Shown: piece by piece, positions 39,846 through 51,000 of the stretch
Numbering within the stretch: the stretch's first letter is position 1
Layout of the letters: each line of letters opens with the position of its first letter
Assembly: GCF_000236905.1 (NCBI RefSeq)
Contig: NC_016521.1
Location: forward strand, 434,001-498,000
Origin: Tetrapisispora phaffii CBS 4417
Lineage: Eukaryota > Ascomycota > Saccharomycetes > Saccharomycetales > Saccharomycetaceae
Length of the DNA stretch: 64,000 nt
Direction: 5' to 3'
Notes under the pieces: generated by a model
What the model saw: only the letters and a program-made list of their open reading frames with translations
Told to the model about the DNA's origin: nothing
Database searches by the model: none
Program-made: the position numbers and the translations under genes

Positions 39846-42800
39846 CTACTTGTTAATAGTATCTGAAGTAGCATTCAAAACACCATCAATAGACGAAACA
39901 GTCAATTCGGAAGCTTTCGTCAAGTTTAAAGTGCTTTCGGTATTATCTGTACTGTTTGTGTTGTCCGTTTCCCTTGATTCCAACGATACATCACTGATCT
40001 TGTTAAAATCTCTCATACCTGGTTGAAATGTTAGATTTGGACTAGTAATATTAACTGGAGTAAATTTCTTAGGTAAGTTAACTCTTGTAAATTTATTTCT
40101 AATCTTCTCTTGGACATAATCAATATCCAAGTGTTTTGTTAAAGAAATTTTGTGAATACAACTTATATAGTGTTTATCATCAAGCTGGACATCTAATGGA
40201 TGTTGTGTATGGCAACCAGGTGACATTTTTAATCTAATCGAATGCATTTTTTCTCCATTGCCATCTGTGCTTTCATATAGTTCAAAATTAATCTGAGAAA
40301 GATAATCAAATTCAGGTAACGCATTCCTTGGAATTCTCATAGGTATACCTGATTCATAAATAATATTTAATAATGTATAGATATGAGACTCTTTTGTAAA
40401 ATATGCAATACACTCAGGGTCTTGTCTCGTTTTCATTGCGTCTATATCGTCTAAAATTTGCCTGGCCAATGGTAAAGAGGTCAAGAGCCCAATATCTAAT
40501 TTCTCTGAATCCTTAATGCCGTATTCTTTAGGACATATAAAGTCAAATAGAACTTTGGTTAGCTTAAATAATTCTTGGAAAAGGATGAAACGTCTTTTTT
40601 CAAAACATGAACTTTGTTGAGTCTTTTCAAAATCTACTGGCTTTTTGCTTTCAATAACCCACCCTGAAGACCCAAGAAGACTAGAACTCCTGCTAGCAGT
40701 AGATGAGCTAGAATGTTTAGGTACAGTATCTGTGATTTTGAAATTATTCTTGGCCAAAACATTGACAGGGTAGTTATTAACAAGGAAATGACTGGACACC
40801 TCATCGATGATTTGATGATCAAATCCACTAGGATCGAATGCGTGTTCTAAAAATTCACGATTATGGAGCGAATCATATTTTATGGTATCATAAAGCTCTG
40901 ATATTTTTGATGGATCTAATTTTTCAACGCTAACAAATTCTTTAAAAAGTTTCTCCCATCTTTCCTTAAATAGGAACGGATCTTCACCACAACACCAACG
41001 TTTTTGAAATGTATCGACGTCCTTTGTTTGATAATTAAGATTGAGGACCTCATGATGATAATTCATCAAATCGACAACTCTTTTTGTGACCGTATAAGGA
41101 CCGGGCATCTTAGCTGGCCAAGCAAATTGAGATGGAATTTCATTTCCAACTCTTAGTAATGGTTTCAGTTTCTTTTTTACTTTGTCCATTAAGTCTTTGG
41201 CAGCATTACTATCATCAAGCAAATCTTTTCTAATATTAATTTCGTCACTTCCCACTTCATTTTCACTAAATAAGGCTGATGCCCATACTTGAGCAGAGAG
41301 TAAAACACGTCTTTCTGATGAGGAAAAAATTTTGATGTTTTGAAGTATTGATTTGTTCAAGAGATCAAAATCTTGACGCATTTGTTCACCTAATTCACGA
41401 GCTTGATAACGGGCAGAATGTGTTGGTTCGCCACCCCATTTCAAAATAAATTGGACCTTCTCTACCTCTTTATCACTATTCAAAAGAGGCTTTAATTGAA
41501 TTTTGGTTCCTGGAAAATCTAGTTTCTTTTTCAATGCTTTAAACAGGACATATAATTTTGTGGGATCTTCTGCATTCTCATCGATAGCAAGCTGTAAAGC
41601 TTTTAAAGCAATCTTTAAATCATCTGTTTTTCTTATCACAACTTCTTCTTTATGTCCCTTTAATAGTGAAATAAATATAGGAGAGGTGAAAGAATGCTTG
41701 AATTTTTGTTTAGGTGTTCTATCAGCATGGCGAATGACAGTGACCAATCCCTTGAATACCCATTTTTGAGACTTTTCTTCTTGAATAACTGGTAAATTTT
41801 TCTTCCTTAAATCAATTCTTTTTTTGGCTTCAATAAAAGTTTCCCTTAGAATCCTCACACAATGGTCATAATACGCAGCATTATCTTTTACAAAGGAAAA
41901 CCCATTGACATCGATAACGTAACTTTTACCCTTTACACGTAAAATGTCAAATCCACATATCATTTGAGAAAAAACCTTACAAACACGACTTGCCATCTGC
42001 TTTTCTTCTGTGCTTAATTCTGTCAAATATCTAACTTCTTTACCATGCGTATTTCTTCTGACAATACCATCAACAACCGGCGACTTTCTTGTTTCGGCAT
42101 GACAAAAGTTTTCTCCAACTGTGTAGGCTTTGACATCTTCAGAGTTGTCTGTTTCGATGAACATTTCATATATATATGATCCTTCAGTACGAGGCATTAA
42201 TAATGTGGGGTCAAATTCCGAAGACTTATTGTCAACTTTTCTAAATAGCCTTCGACCACCACCACCATCTTTAGAATGATAATATATATAAATATTATGA
42301 TTTTCTCCGTCAACAGGTTTTTCGACAAAGGGTTTAGTCATGGTTTCACCATTGACTTCTAAAGTGTCTTCATCAATCATTCGCCATTTTGGTTCTGGAA
42401 TTGGATCAATCGATACCCCTCTCTCAATTAACATAGACTTTAATTGATCGTCATAGACTGGACCACCATCTCTGCTAATTTCTAATTTAGGCGGTGTCGG
42501 GACACCTGCGCTTTTTAAAAGTCTCAAACATAATCTTCTATCCCAAAGAGCTTTCTGCATTACTAGATCATTGATAAAAAATGGCTTTCTTAAATTTACA
42601 TATTGGATAGCTTTCTCTAATGGAAAACCATTGGAGAAAAAAGAAATCAAAAAGTCACAAGTTGGCCAGTTTTCGACACTCTCATCTAATATAACTTTAT
42701 CACCAAATATTATTGTTTCAAATTCACCATTTTCAATCAACGTATTTAGAATTCTCCTGCATGGTTTGGAAAGGACTTTATTATCCATGGCACAAACCCC

Positions 42801-43313
42801 AATTTTACCAATTTTTGGTAATTGAAGTTTCACGTGAGAAATAGACGGTCTTTTGGAGGAAGCAGTTGAGTTTGGTGCACTACTATTATTGCTCGAAGCT
42901 TCACTGTTGCTTGCTGAAGGAGATGGAGGATCCATAGATACCGGATTCGGGTTAGAATTGAAAGAATTATCATTGAACTTAATAGGATTTAAAACATATT
43001 CCTTGGCTGCAATGTTAACACTGGGAGAGCTAGCAGCTTTGATTGTCGTCGAATTACCATGTTGTGAATTATGACTTAACGTTCTCTGTAATGTCGCACC
43101 TACATCCTCATCTTCTTCATCGGAACCTTCCTTAGGACTAACAGGTAGTAGCTTCAATGAAGTATTTTCGCTGGAAGAAGTCTTAGGAACAAAATCCATC
43201 AGGAAAGGAGCCATTGACTCCATAGCTTTCTTCGTTTTACTGTCTAATTCGCTCTTGTTTGGAGATGTTGATAAACCCTCATTATGTCTAGAATCTTTCT
43301 CCTGTTCTGACAT
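39846..43313 (-). CDS. VIP1: Inositol hexakisphosphate kinase Vip1 (PPIP5K)
   Basis: A 1155-residue protein when started at the ATG ending at 43313 (MSEQEKDSRH). An upstream in-frame GTG at 43337 is not a likely start. S. cerevisiae Vip1 has 1146. After a disordered Ser-rich N-terminus of about 170 residues comes the ATP-grasp kinase domain, opening KIGVCAMDNKVLSKP. It phosphorylates IP6/5-IP7 at position 1. The C-terminal half is a histidine-acid-phosphatase-like pyrophosphatase domain with RHADRTPK starting at R528. The enzyme makes inositol pyrophosphates that signal phosphate status through SPX proteins. It is divergent from UTP21 and adjacent to it as in YLR410W/YLR409C. Confidence 0.97.
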   Translation of the reverse strand: MSEQEKDSRHNEGLSTSPNKSELDSKTKKAMESMAPFLMDFVPKTSSSENTSLKLLPVSPKEGSDEEDEDVGATLQRTLSHNSQHGNSTTIKAASSPSVNIAAKEYVLNPIKFNDNSFNSNPNPVSMDPPSPSASNSEASSNNSSAPNSTASSKRPSISHVKLQLPKIGKIGVCAMDNKVLSKPCRRILNTLIENGEFETIIFGDKVILDESVENWPTCDFLISFFSNGFPLEKAIQYVNLRKPFFINDLVMQKALWDRRLCLRLLKSAGVPTPPKLEISRDGGPVYDDQLKSMLIERGVSIDPIPEPKWRMIDEDTLEVNGETMTKPFVEKPVDGENHNIYIYYHSKDGGGGRRLFRKVDNKSSEFDPTLLMPRTEGSYIYEMFIETDNSEDVKAYTVGENFCHAETRKSPVVDGIVRRNTHGKEVRYLTELSTEEKQMASRVCKVFSQMICGFDILRVKGKSYVIDVNGFSFVKDNAAYYDHCVRILRETFIEAKKRIDLRKKNLPVIQEEKSQKWVFKGLVTVIRHADRTPKQKFKHSFTSPIFISLLKGHKEEVVIRKTDDLKIALKALQLAIDENAEDPTKLYVLFKALKKKLDFPGTKIQLKPLLNSDKEVEKVQFILKWGGEPTHSARYQARELGEQMRQDFDLLNKSILQNIKIFSSSERRVLLSAQVWASALFSENEVGSDEINIRKDLLDDSNAAKDLMDKVKKKLKPLLRVGNEIPSQFAWPAKMPGPYTVTKRVVDLMNYHHEVLNLNYQTKDVDTFQKRWCCGEDPFLFKERWEKLFKEFVSVEKLDPSKISELYDTIKYDSLHNREFLEHAFDPSGFDHQIIDEVSSHFLVNNYPVNVLAKNNFKITDTVPKHSSSSTASRSSSLLGSSGWVIESKKPVDFEKTQQSSCFEKRRFILFQELFKLTKVLFDFICPKEYGIKDSEKLDIGLLTSLPLARQILDDIDAMKTRQDPECIAYFTKESHIYTLLNIIYESGIPMRIPRNALPEFDYLSQINFELYESTDGNGEKMHSIRLKMSPGCHTQHPLDVQLDDKHYISCIHKISLTKHLDIDYVQEKIRNKFTRVNLPKKFTPVNITSPNLTFQPGMRDFNKISDVSLESRETDNTNSTDNTESTLNLTKASELTVSSIDGVLNATSDTINK

Positions 43314-43774
43314 CCTTATAATAAAGGTCACCTTCACTATACTGCACGTACTTCTGATCTGTAAATATAGCTGGATACGATATATATAATCAAGTTTATA
43401 CCTATGTAAAATTGAAATAAATTTATATTACTTAATATTATCTTGTAGTAAATCATTGCTATGGTTTAGAGGGGCTGAATAGAGATATCTTTAGATTCTG
43501 GATTTATATCTTTACATTTTCATATGCGGTAACCCGACTTAATCATTATTTCAATTTTAAATATTGAAAAATTTTTAGACATAAAAATCGATGAGCATTG
43601 AATTATTGTTACATATCTAACATATAAGAATAATCATTATATATCGAAGAGTTAACTCAAGTAATTTAATAACCAGATAAGTGATTTATTTTGAATTGAA
43701 AGATCTTAGACTGGTTTTCTATATTCTCCTGTTCTTTTAAACTCTCTACAGACTATTCGTGAATATTCGGTATC
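43314..43774. promoter_or_regulatory. Divergent promoter VIP1 / UTP21 with RRPE and PAC
   Basis: TGAAAAATTTTT (43565-43576) is a full RRPE match. TCGATGAGCA (43588-43597) is a PAC-type element; the two are 11 bp apart. The pair lies about 180-210 bp before UTP21, the spacing and order typical of rRNA-processing genes controlled by Stb3 and Dot6/Tod6. Confidence 0.75.
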
Positions 43775-46600
43775 ATGAGTACCATGATTGAACAAAAGAA
43801 GAGAAAGTTGAGTTCAGCAATTGTTGCCGCTAGAAGAGATCCATCAAAGATTTTTTCTCCATACAGAGTAATTGGTAATGTTAGTAATTACGTTCCATTT
43901 TCTGTAGGTACATTAGGTTCGACTTTTTATATTGTTACTAGTGTTGGAAAAAGTTTCCAAATTTATGATGCTAATAATTTGCATTTACTATTTGTCTCTG
44001 AAAAAGAACTAGACAACCCAATTACTGCTTTTGCAACTCACTTCCATTACGTATATGTAGGATCCGGAAATAAGGTGTTTGTCTTCAAAAGAGGTATTCA
44101 AGAATATGAAATCGAACTAAAGGCAAATGCGAGAGTCAAATCAGTTTGTGTATTTGGGGACTTTTTATGTGCATCAGCAGAAGATGGCATACTTTATATC
44201 TACAAAAAGAAAAATGCTTCTGCTAAGTATCCTACTGAATACTACTCTCAATTCCAAGTTACAGAGCTGCTAGGAGGCGACATTGTATCAATCATACATT
44301 TACCAACTTATTTGAATAAAATTGTCATTATTACAAAATCCAATTTATTATTAATTAATGTAAGAACAGGTAAATTATTGTTCCAATCTCAAGAGTTCCC
44401 TAACAATATAACAACAGCATGTGATGCTCCAGCCTTAGATATAATTGCGCTTGGTACCAATGCGGGTCAACTTATGATGTATAATATAAAAAAAGGTAAA
44501 GTAATAAGAAATATCAACATTCCAAAATCACATATTTCCTCCATATCATTCAGAACGGATGGCGCACCACATATGTCTGTAGGTTGTACCAATGGTGATT
44601 TAATATTTTATGATTTAGATCGTCGTTCCCGTATTCATGTTATTAAGAATGCCCATAAAGAATCCTTAGGTGGCGTTATGAAAGCTATGTTTTTAAATGG
44701 TCAACCTATAATAGTAACTTCTGGTGGTGATAACTCTTTGAAAGAATTTGTTTTTGACCCATCTCTTTCTCAAGCTGACGGTGAAACTGTTGTTCAACCA
44801 CCAAGATTGTTACGTTCTAGAGGTGGGCATTCACAGCCTCCTTCCTGTATTCAATTTGCAGACTCAAGTGCACACATGTTGTTATCATCATCTAGAGATA
44901 GATCTCTTTGGTCATTTTCATTGAGAAAGGATGCACAGTCACAAGAATTATCACAAAGACTTCATAAAAATTCGAATGGTGATCGATTAGCAGGTGGTTC
45001 TGTCAGGGAGAAATTTCCTGAAATTTTATCCATGGCTATTGAAAACTCGAGATTAGGTGAATGGGAGAATGTTATTACAGCACATAAAGATGAAAAATCT
45101 GCTCGTACATGGGATATGCGTAATAAGAGAGTAGGCAGATGGACTTTCAATACCACAGATGATGGATTTGCTAAATCTGTTGCTTTATCTCAATGTGGCA
45201 ATTTTGGCCTTGTTGGATCTTCGAATGGTAGCATTGTGGTTTATAATATGCAAAGTGGTCTTATCCGTAGAAAATATAAACTTCACAAGAAAGCAGTTAC
45301 TGGCATTGCTATTGATGGTATGAATAGAAAAATGGTATCTTGTGGTTTAGATGGTATTGTTGGTTTTTATGATTTTAACAAAGCTACATTATTAGGTAAA
45401 TTGGTACTGGATTCCTCGATTTCATCCATGGTTTACCATCGTTCATCTGATTTAATTGCACTAGTTCTAGATGATTTATCGATAGTCGTGATTGACACAA
45501 TAACACAAAAAATCGTCCGTCAGCTATGGGGTCATTCCAATAGAATTACCTCTTTAGATTTTTCACCAGATGGCCGTTGGATTGTTTCTACATCTCTAGA
45601 TTCTACTCTTAGAACTTGGGATTTGCCAACTGGTAATTGTATCGATGGTGTAAAACTTGAAAATGTAGCCACAAATATTCAATTTTCTGCTAACGGTGAA
45701 TTTATTGCTACTTCGCATGTTGTTGGTAATGGTATTTGTTTATGGACTAATAAAAGTCAGTTTAAATCTATATCGACTAGAGCTATTTCAGAAGATGAAT
45801 TCAGAAATATAATGCTACCTAATAACTCCGCATCTGGAAATTCTAATATTATCGAAGGTGCATTAGATGTTAGCAACGATGATGAATTAGATATAGATTT
45901 TACAAACTACGAATCACTTTCTCAGATAAATGAGGATTTGATCACATTGTCGGTTGGCCCAAGGAATAAATTGAATACATTGTTGAATCTTGATATTATT
46001 AAACAAAGGTCTAAACCAACTGAGGCTCCTAAGAAACCAGAAAAAGCTTCGTTCTTTTTACAATTAACTGGTGACAAAATTGGTGACGAAGCTTCTACTA
46101 GGGAAGGTGTTGTGGATACTTCCGCCCTAGAATCTGCGGAAAGTGAGTCTAAATTAAACGAAGCAGGGGCAGCTGAACAAGAATTGCAGAAATTCAAGCC
46201 AAGAGGCCATGTTGAGTTGGAATCCCAATTTACTAAGTTATTACGTGAATGTTCTAAGCAAAACAATTATAGTAAATTCTTAGAATATTTAATTAAACTA
46301 TCCCCATCTTTGATAGATATTGAAATCAGAGGTCTTGATTCATTTGAGCCGTTTAATGAAATTATATTCTTCATCAATGCTTTGACAAGTGGTTTAAAAT
46401 CTAAACGCAACTTTGAGTTATATGAAGCATTTATGAGCATATTATTTAAAGTTCATGGTGATGTATTACATTCAAATAATACAAATGCCAACATTTCTGA
46501 AGCATTAGAAAAGTGGGATATTGTTCACTCTGAATGCAACAAATTAGATGACTTATTAAAATATTGTTCTGGTGTATTAAATTTTATTTCAAGTAATTAA
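43775..46600 (+). CDS. UTP21: U3 snoRNP (SSU processome) protein Utp21
   Basis: A 941-residue WD-repeat protein (S. cerevisiae Utp21 939). Residues about 30-660 form two tandem seven-bladed propellers with several recognisable blades ending in WD-like pairs (for example SLDSTLRTWDLPTG near residue 610). The C-terminal Utp21 domain (about 710-941) is helical and includes GHVELESQFTKLLRE. The protein belongs to the UTP-B subcomplex, which binds nascent pre-rRNA in the nucleolus during 18S maturation. The RRPE+PAC promoter fits this role. It converges on VAM6 with a 116-bp gap. Confidence 0.97.
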   Translation: MSTMIEQKKRKLSSAIVAARRDPSKIFSPYRVIGNVSNYVPFSVGTLGSTFYIVTSVGKSFQIYDANNLHLLFVSEKELDNPITAFATHFHYVYVGSGNKVFVFKRGIQEYEIELKANARVKSVCVFGDFLCASAEDGILYIYKKKNASAKYPTEYYSQFQVTELLGGDIVSIIHLPTYLNKIVIITKSNLLLINVRTGKLLFQSQEFPNNITTACDAPALDIIALGTNAGQLMMYNIKKGKVIRNINIPKSHISSISFRTDGAPHMSVGCTNGDLIFYDLDRRSRIHVIKNAHKESLGGVMKAMFLNGQPIIVTSGGDNSLKEFVFDPSLSQADGETVVQPPRLLRSRGGHSQPPSCIQFADSSAHMLLSSSRDRSLWSFSLRKDAQSQELSQRLHKNSNGDRLAGGSVREKFPEILSMAIENSRLGEWENVITAHKDEKSARTWDMRNKRVGRWTFNTTDDGFAKSVALSQCGNFGLVGSSNGSIVVYNMQSGLIRRKYKLHKKAVTGIAIDGMNRKMVSCGLDGIVGFYDFNKATLLGKLVLDSSISSMVYHRSSDLIALVLDDLSIVVIDTITQKIVRQLWGHSNRITSLDFSPDGRWIVSTSLDSTLRTWDLPTGNCIDGVKLENVATNIQFSANGEFIATSHVVGNGICLWTNKSQFKSISTRAISEDEFRNIMLPNNSASGNSNIIEGALDVSNDDELDIDFTNYESLSQINEDLITLSVGPRNKLNTLLNLDIIKQRSKPTEAPKKPEKASFFLQLTGDKIGDEASTREGVVDTSALESAESESKLNEAGAAEQELQKFKPRGHVELESQFTKLLRECSKQNNYSKFLEYLIKLSPSLIDIEIRGLDSFEPFNEIIFFINALTSGLKSKRNFELYEAFMSILFKVHGDVLHSNNTNANISEALEKWDIVHSECNKLDDLLKYCSGVLNFISSN

Positions 46601-46716
46601 TCATTGTAACATTTCTATTTTATAAAATATACTATTTGGTATAATGCATTGATAATGTTATAAATATAATAAACATATTAAATATAATAAATATATAATA
46701 AAGAGAGGAGGTATTG

Positions 46717-49700
46717 TTAGTTTTGGCCATCTTTGTAATCACCTACTGTGATAAGCTTGGGAATATTAACTTTGGATTTAGAATTATGAGTTTCAATAAC
46801 TTTAGCACAGGTTGTATGTACTATTTTTGATTTACCATATATGTTTACTAAAGATACAGAATCGTTCGATGACAAAGGGAACTTTTTATCACAAACACTG
46901 CATATATCTGTTTCTTTAATAAGATAATTTTCAGAAAATATAACGTTTAAAGTATTAGTAGTGTTGATTAATTCAAGTTGGAGTAAACTTCTCTCCAAAT
47001 TACTATCTCCAACTTTCAAAGATGTTGTTTCAATAGTGTTCAATAAATAATCACATATTATTTTGATGTTTGTGTTTGGCGGCATCAATTTAAGAATGGT
47101 TTTAGTGTTCAACTTTGAACCAAATTCCTTCAGAAAATAAAGCACATCTTCGTTCTCGTTAATATCACTAGCAGGCAGCTTCAATATTTGCTGTAAGAAA
47201 TAAAGTATGACAGATTGACCTCTTTCCATATCCTCTCGATATATTCTAAGACAGTACTTTGAAGCCTCTGCATAGTTGTGTAGCTTATTATAAACAATTG
47301 AAACTGATAAATTATCTTCTCTTAATTTGTACAACGGATAGATTTTTAAGAATTGTAAGTAATTAAGATTATCGATATCCATATTTTGTCCTTCTCTTAT
47401 GCTATCATCTAGAATTTTTAGCACAAATTTTGGTTCATATATCATGGATGATTTTAATAAAGAGTTAAATTTCTTTCTTATATGTGCATCAGATAAATTT
47501 GCAATATAAGCTTTAATTAATATACTTTGAAGAGTAGCGTTTGTTAACTGAAATGAACTAATAGTAAATTCCAAATATGAAACTGCAAGCTCTGCATCAA
47601 AGCTCTTAATGAAATTATACACTTTTTGGTAATCTCTCCCTTTTGAAACTAAAGTATCTTGCATAAAAACCAAAATTATTACAGATTCCTTGTCATGATA
47701 AATATCTAATACCCATTTAGTGTAATCAAATATTAGCTCAATAAAATCATTTGGAACATTCCGCAAATATCCAATAATAAGTAGTAGAATACCATCTTTG
47801 ATCTCTTGTTCATCAGTGGAAGAGAGAGATAAATATAATGTCTTTAAAAAATTTAAAGCTTCTTTATGCTTACCTGACTGAAAGTAACAATCAATCAATT
47901 CTTGGAACATATTATTTTTCTTCAATTGTGATATAACAACATTTTCCTTCGCATAGTTTTCAACTCTCAAAAATGGACCAATTAGTGCTTTGTTATAGTT
48001 AAAATAAATTTCAAATAACGAAGTGTCTAATAATGTCAGTAAATCAACGATGCTTGTATCTTCATCATCATCAACTAAGAAAAAGTCGATAGTTTGATTA
48101 ATTTTTCTGCCAAATATTTTCCACGTTACGTTGCCTTCGAATTTGGAAATCTTGATATTTTTAATATGTCGCCTAATTTCTATTAAATATGGAACATAAC
48201 AATGCAAAATTAATTTAGGCAGTACCATATTTGTATAAGCATCAGGTAAAGAGTAGTATTCTGCATCGATATCATCATCATAATGTTTCAAATGATCCAT
48301 AACATAGGCTAAGATTACATTGGGTAAAGTTTTGAGTAACACCAAATGTGGTGGCGCCCAGTAAGTAATAAATAACTTGAAAATATTTTCGACAATTATT
48401 CTTTGAATATTATAAGATTTCTCTATCACATCTTCATTATATTCAATACTTTTAAGATAATATTGATACCTTTCAAATACCCTTAGGCATAATACTACCG
48501 TTAAATCTCTGAGCTTCATTGCGCATAAGTCCAAGGAATGTTCAGGATCTGAAGAAACGCATATATCTAACGAGTAAGTAGAAGATAAAAAGTATTTGTA
48601 AAATAAAACATTGCGCCAAAGTTGGTTAAGTTCTTTATCCTTATTCGTATTAAAATCAAATTCTTTCACTAAAATGTGCTGTTCAAATGAATCATCTACT
48701 TGATAATGATATAAGTGAACATCATCCGATTTAGTTATCATTACAAAATATGGCCCTTCCAAAAGTAAAATGTCTTTAATTTCATCATCTACCGTCATAT
48801 TTAGGAAAGGAAATCCCTGTTCATATTCTATAAATTTAACACTATGCTCATTATATAAAAGCACAACATTAAGATCTATATGTTTCACTGAAAAATAATC
48901 TTCGTTTAAGCTATTAAAGCAATTGCAATCAGAGAAAACCAAAAAGTGTTGATTGTCGTCTCCTGTATGTAGTTCTAAAATATTTCGGGAAATGAAGTCA
49001 AATATAATTGGATTTTCTTTTTCAGAAGGTTTGAATATATACCTAATATTATCATTAGAATGATCATGACGGAACTTTTGTTGTTGCCAAAAATAGCCAG
49101 AAACTTTGCGAAAGGTTTGGGATGATGGCCTTGATTTGTTAAAAGTGTATTCTGACGCCTTACTACTGATTGATTTATTTGACACTATATCTCTTGGATT
49201 ATTGCCCTGAGATTCCTTCTCACAAATATTTTTAAAGTTATTTAATGCAACCATCATATCATCTGGAGCAGTTCTTTTTGTAATTTTATCTATTTTTATT
49301 AACTTGTCCACATCATGCTTCCACAAATATATTCCATGTTTAGTAGATATTAAAATTCCTTCCTGGATAGCCAATGCAGATAAGGCTTTTTCACTTTTAT
49401 GGAACAAAGGTACATCTATCATTTTTTTATAAGTGGTACCTTCCCATATTAATGCTCTTAAAGTTGGCTTCGTTTTTGTTGAATAGAGTAAAATGGTTTT
49501 GTAGTCATCAGTAGTATGTGTATGTCTTATATTAAAAACCCATGTCTGTTCAATTCCTCTCTTTTCGAATATGTAATCATATTGAGAAAGATTACTACTA
49601 TTTAACAATATGATTGTTTTGTCACATTGTGCAAATATCGTGGATATACTATGGGAATATTTTAAGTCGTATATACGTGATTCATCAGTATGCAGGTGTT

Positions 49701-49869
49701 TAATTAGATTTGGGTATGTCTGAAGATGTTTAAATATATCCTGATTTTTATGGTAAACCAGAACATCATTATGAGAATTAACAATTATCAATTTTGAAAC
49801 CTCAGGCAATGACAAGGAGGCATAAATAGACTTGATATTGAACGTGTCAATTCTTTTAGCAGTCAACAT
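46717..49869 (-). CDS. VAM6: HOPS subunit Vam6/Vps39
   Basis: A 1050-residue protein (S. cerevisiae Vam6 1049). The N-terminal part is a CNH-type beta-propeller, the centre a long helical clathrin-heavy-chain-like repeat region. The extreme C-terminus holds a zinc-binding motif starting C990-x2-C (CSVCDKKF) with a later H-x2-C (HTTC). Vam6 is one of the Ypt7-binding ends of the HOPS tether for vacuole fusion; it also marks vacuole-mitochondria contacts. It is divergent from BLS1. VAM6 (YDL077C) begins the part of the window that interleaves YDL072-077 with YLR403-408. Confidence 0.95.
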   Translation of the reverse strand: MLTAKRIDTFNIKSIYASLSLPEVSKLIIVNSHNDVLVYHKNQDIFKHLQTYPNLIKHLHTDESRIYDLKYSHSISTIFAQCDKTIILLNSSNLSQYDYIFEKRGIEQTWVFNIRHTHTTDDYKTILLYSTKTKPTLRALIWEGTTYKKMIDVPLFHKSEKALSALAIQEGILISTKHGIYLWKHDVDKLIKIDKITKRTAPDDMMVALNNFKNICEKESQGNNPRDIVSNKSISSKASEYTFNKSRPSSQTFRKVSGYFWQQQKFRHDHSNDNIRYIFKPSEKENPIIFDFISRNILELHTGDDNQHFLVFSDCNCFNSLNEDYFSVKHIDLNVVLLYNEHSVKFIEYEQGFPFLNMTVDDEIKDILLLEGPYFVMITKSDDVHLYHYQVDDSFEQHILVKEFDFNTNKDKELNQLWRNVLFYKYFLSSTYSLDICVSSDPEHSLDLCAMKLRDLTVVLCLRVFERYQYYLKSIEYNEDVIEKSYNIQRIIVENIFKLFITYWAPPHLVLLKTLPNVILAYVMDHLKHYDDDIDAEYYSLPDAYTNMVLPKLILHCYVPYLIEIRRHIKNIKISKFEGNVTWKIFGRKINQTIDFFLVDDDEDTSIVDLLTLLDTSLFEIYFNYNKALIGPFLRVENYAKENVVISQLKKNNMFQELIDCYFQSGKHKEALNFLKTLYLSLSSTDEQEIKDGILLLIIGYLRNVPNDFIELIFDYTKWVLDIYHDKESVIILVFMQDTLVSKGRDYQKVYNFIKSFDAELAVSYLEFTISSFQLTNATLQSILIKAYIANLSDAHIRKKFNSLLKSSMIYEPKFVLKILDDSIREGQNMDIDNLNYLQFLKIYPLYKLREDNLSVSIVYNKLHNYAEASKYCLRIYREDMERGQSVILYFLQQILKLPASDINENEDVLYFLKEFGSKLNTKTILKLMPPNTNIKIICDYLLNTIETTSLKVGDSNLERSLLQLELINTTNTLNVIFSENYLIKETDICSVCDKKFPLSSNDSVSLVNIYGKSKIVHTTCAKVIETHNSKSKVNIPKLITVGDYKDGQN

Positions 49870-50474
49870 AGTTCATGTAATAACGACTAAAATTTTGTGA
49901 TGTTAGTTTAATTATCCAGCTGAAGCGTGTTCCGTCCTCTTTTTAAACCCTTTATTCCGTTTTTCTTCGCAGTTAGTAATTATTGAACTAGTATTTGATA
50001 AATACAATGTCAATTCAATTCTAACAATCATTTTAGTATTACTTAGAGGAAGATTCCCAACTTTGTTCGCATATATGTACGGATTCCATTTTTAACGATT
50101 TTTGATATTGACTAAAATCTAAAAATTAAGGTCGTGAAGTTCTGGAAAAATAAATTAATTAGAAGAAATAATTTATAATTTGGTATTGCAATAAAGTAGT
50201 TGATGATAATTGTGAAATAATATATACCTGTGTAAATATTTATAGAGGGAACTATGCTCAAAGGTTCCAATGAAAAAAATTTAATATAAATTTATGGATT
50301 TAAAGACCCATATAGGAGCAACTTTTACATAATTGATTAAAGATACTACTCAGTAAACTGTATTTTTCCTTTCCTAAATACGTTCTAGAGGATCATCGAA
50401 AGGGATATCAATAAATCAGGGTATAGGACAGTTTGAAAAATTCACAAACTTAAAAGGGTTTTCTGCAATTAAAG
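49870..50474. other. Divergent promoter VAM6 / BLS1
   Basis: 605 bp between divergent start codons, AT-rich, with no binding site I would defend and no gene. Confidence 0.4.
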
Positions 50475-50843
50475 ATGGCTAATAAAGTTCAGTTAGAAAC
50501 ATTGTTTAATAAATTATTAAAATTGCCAGATGATACAGAAATTTCAAAAATATTGAAGGAGATTGAGGATAATGATAACTATATAACTTCTATACAACTT
50601 CAAACTCTCATGAATATACATGATAAAAGTTTTAAAGAGAAATATCATAACCAATTGGAACAACTTTATAATAAATATAAGAATAAGAATTATACTTCTG
50701 ATGCTGGTTTGCACAATGATGCTGCTATAATAGACCGAGATATACGTATATTGGAGGAAACTATGAAATTACTGAAAGAGAATTCATCAGAGCATAAAAA
50801 ACACATACGATCTATTACTAAAAATGGAATAGCTAGTGATTAG
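50475..50843 (+). CDS. BLS1: Small coiled-coil protein, probable BLOC-1 subunit Bls1
   Basis: A 122-residue, charged, helical protein with heptad-like spacing and no membrane segment or signal peptide. Its length equals that of S. cerevisiae Bls1 (YLR408C, 122). It has the expected neighbour and direction: UTP21 (YLR409C) and BLS1 share a strand, with VAM6 inserted between as predicted by interleaving of the two ancestral tracks. In yeast Bls1 belongs to the endosomal BLOC-1 complex that recruits the Rab5 GAP Msb3. Sequence alone gives a weak match because the family diverges fast; synteny carries the call. Confidence 0.68.
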   Translation: MANKVQLETLFNKLLKLPDDTEISKILKEIEDNDNYITSIQLQTLMNIHDKSFKEKYHNQLEQLYNKYKNKNYTSDAGLHNDAAIIDRDIRILEETMKLLKENSSEHKKHIRSITKNGIASD

Positions 50844-51000
50844 CTTCATAAGATATTGAGTAAGAAAATATGTTTTACAACATTTTGCTTATGTATCTGC
50901 ATGTAATTAAATATGTATATGTTATCGATAAATGATTAACTATCTTACATATTTTTTTAATAATATTACAAATTCACATTATTTCAGAATATAGGATGAA

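Noticed and set aside
43314..43337. GTG start for VIP1
   Set aside because: The first ATG in frame ends at 43313 and gives a normal Vip1 length.
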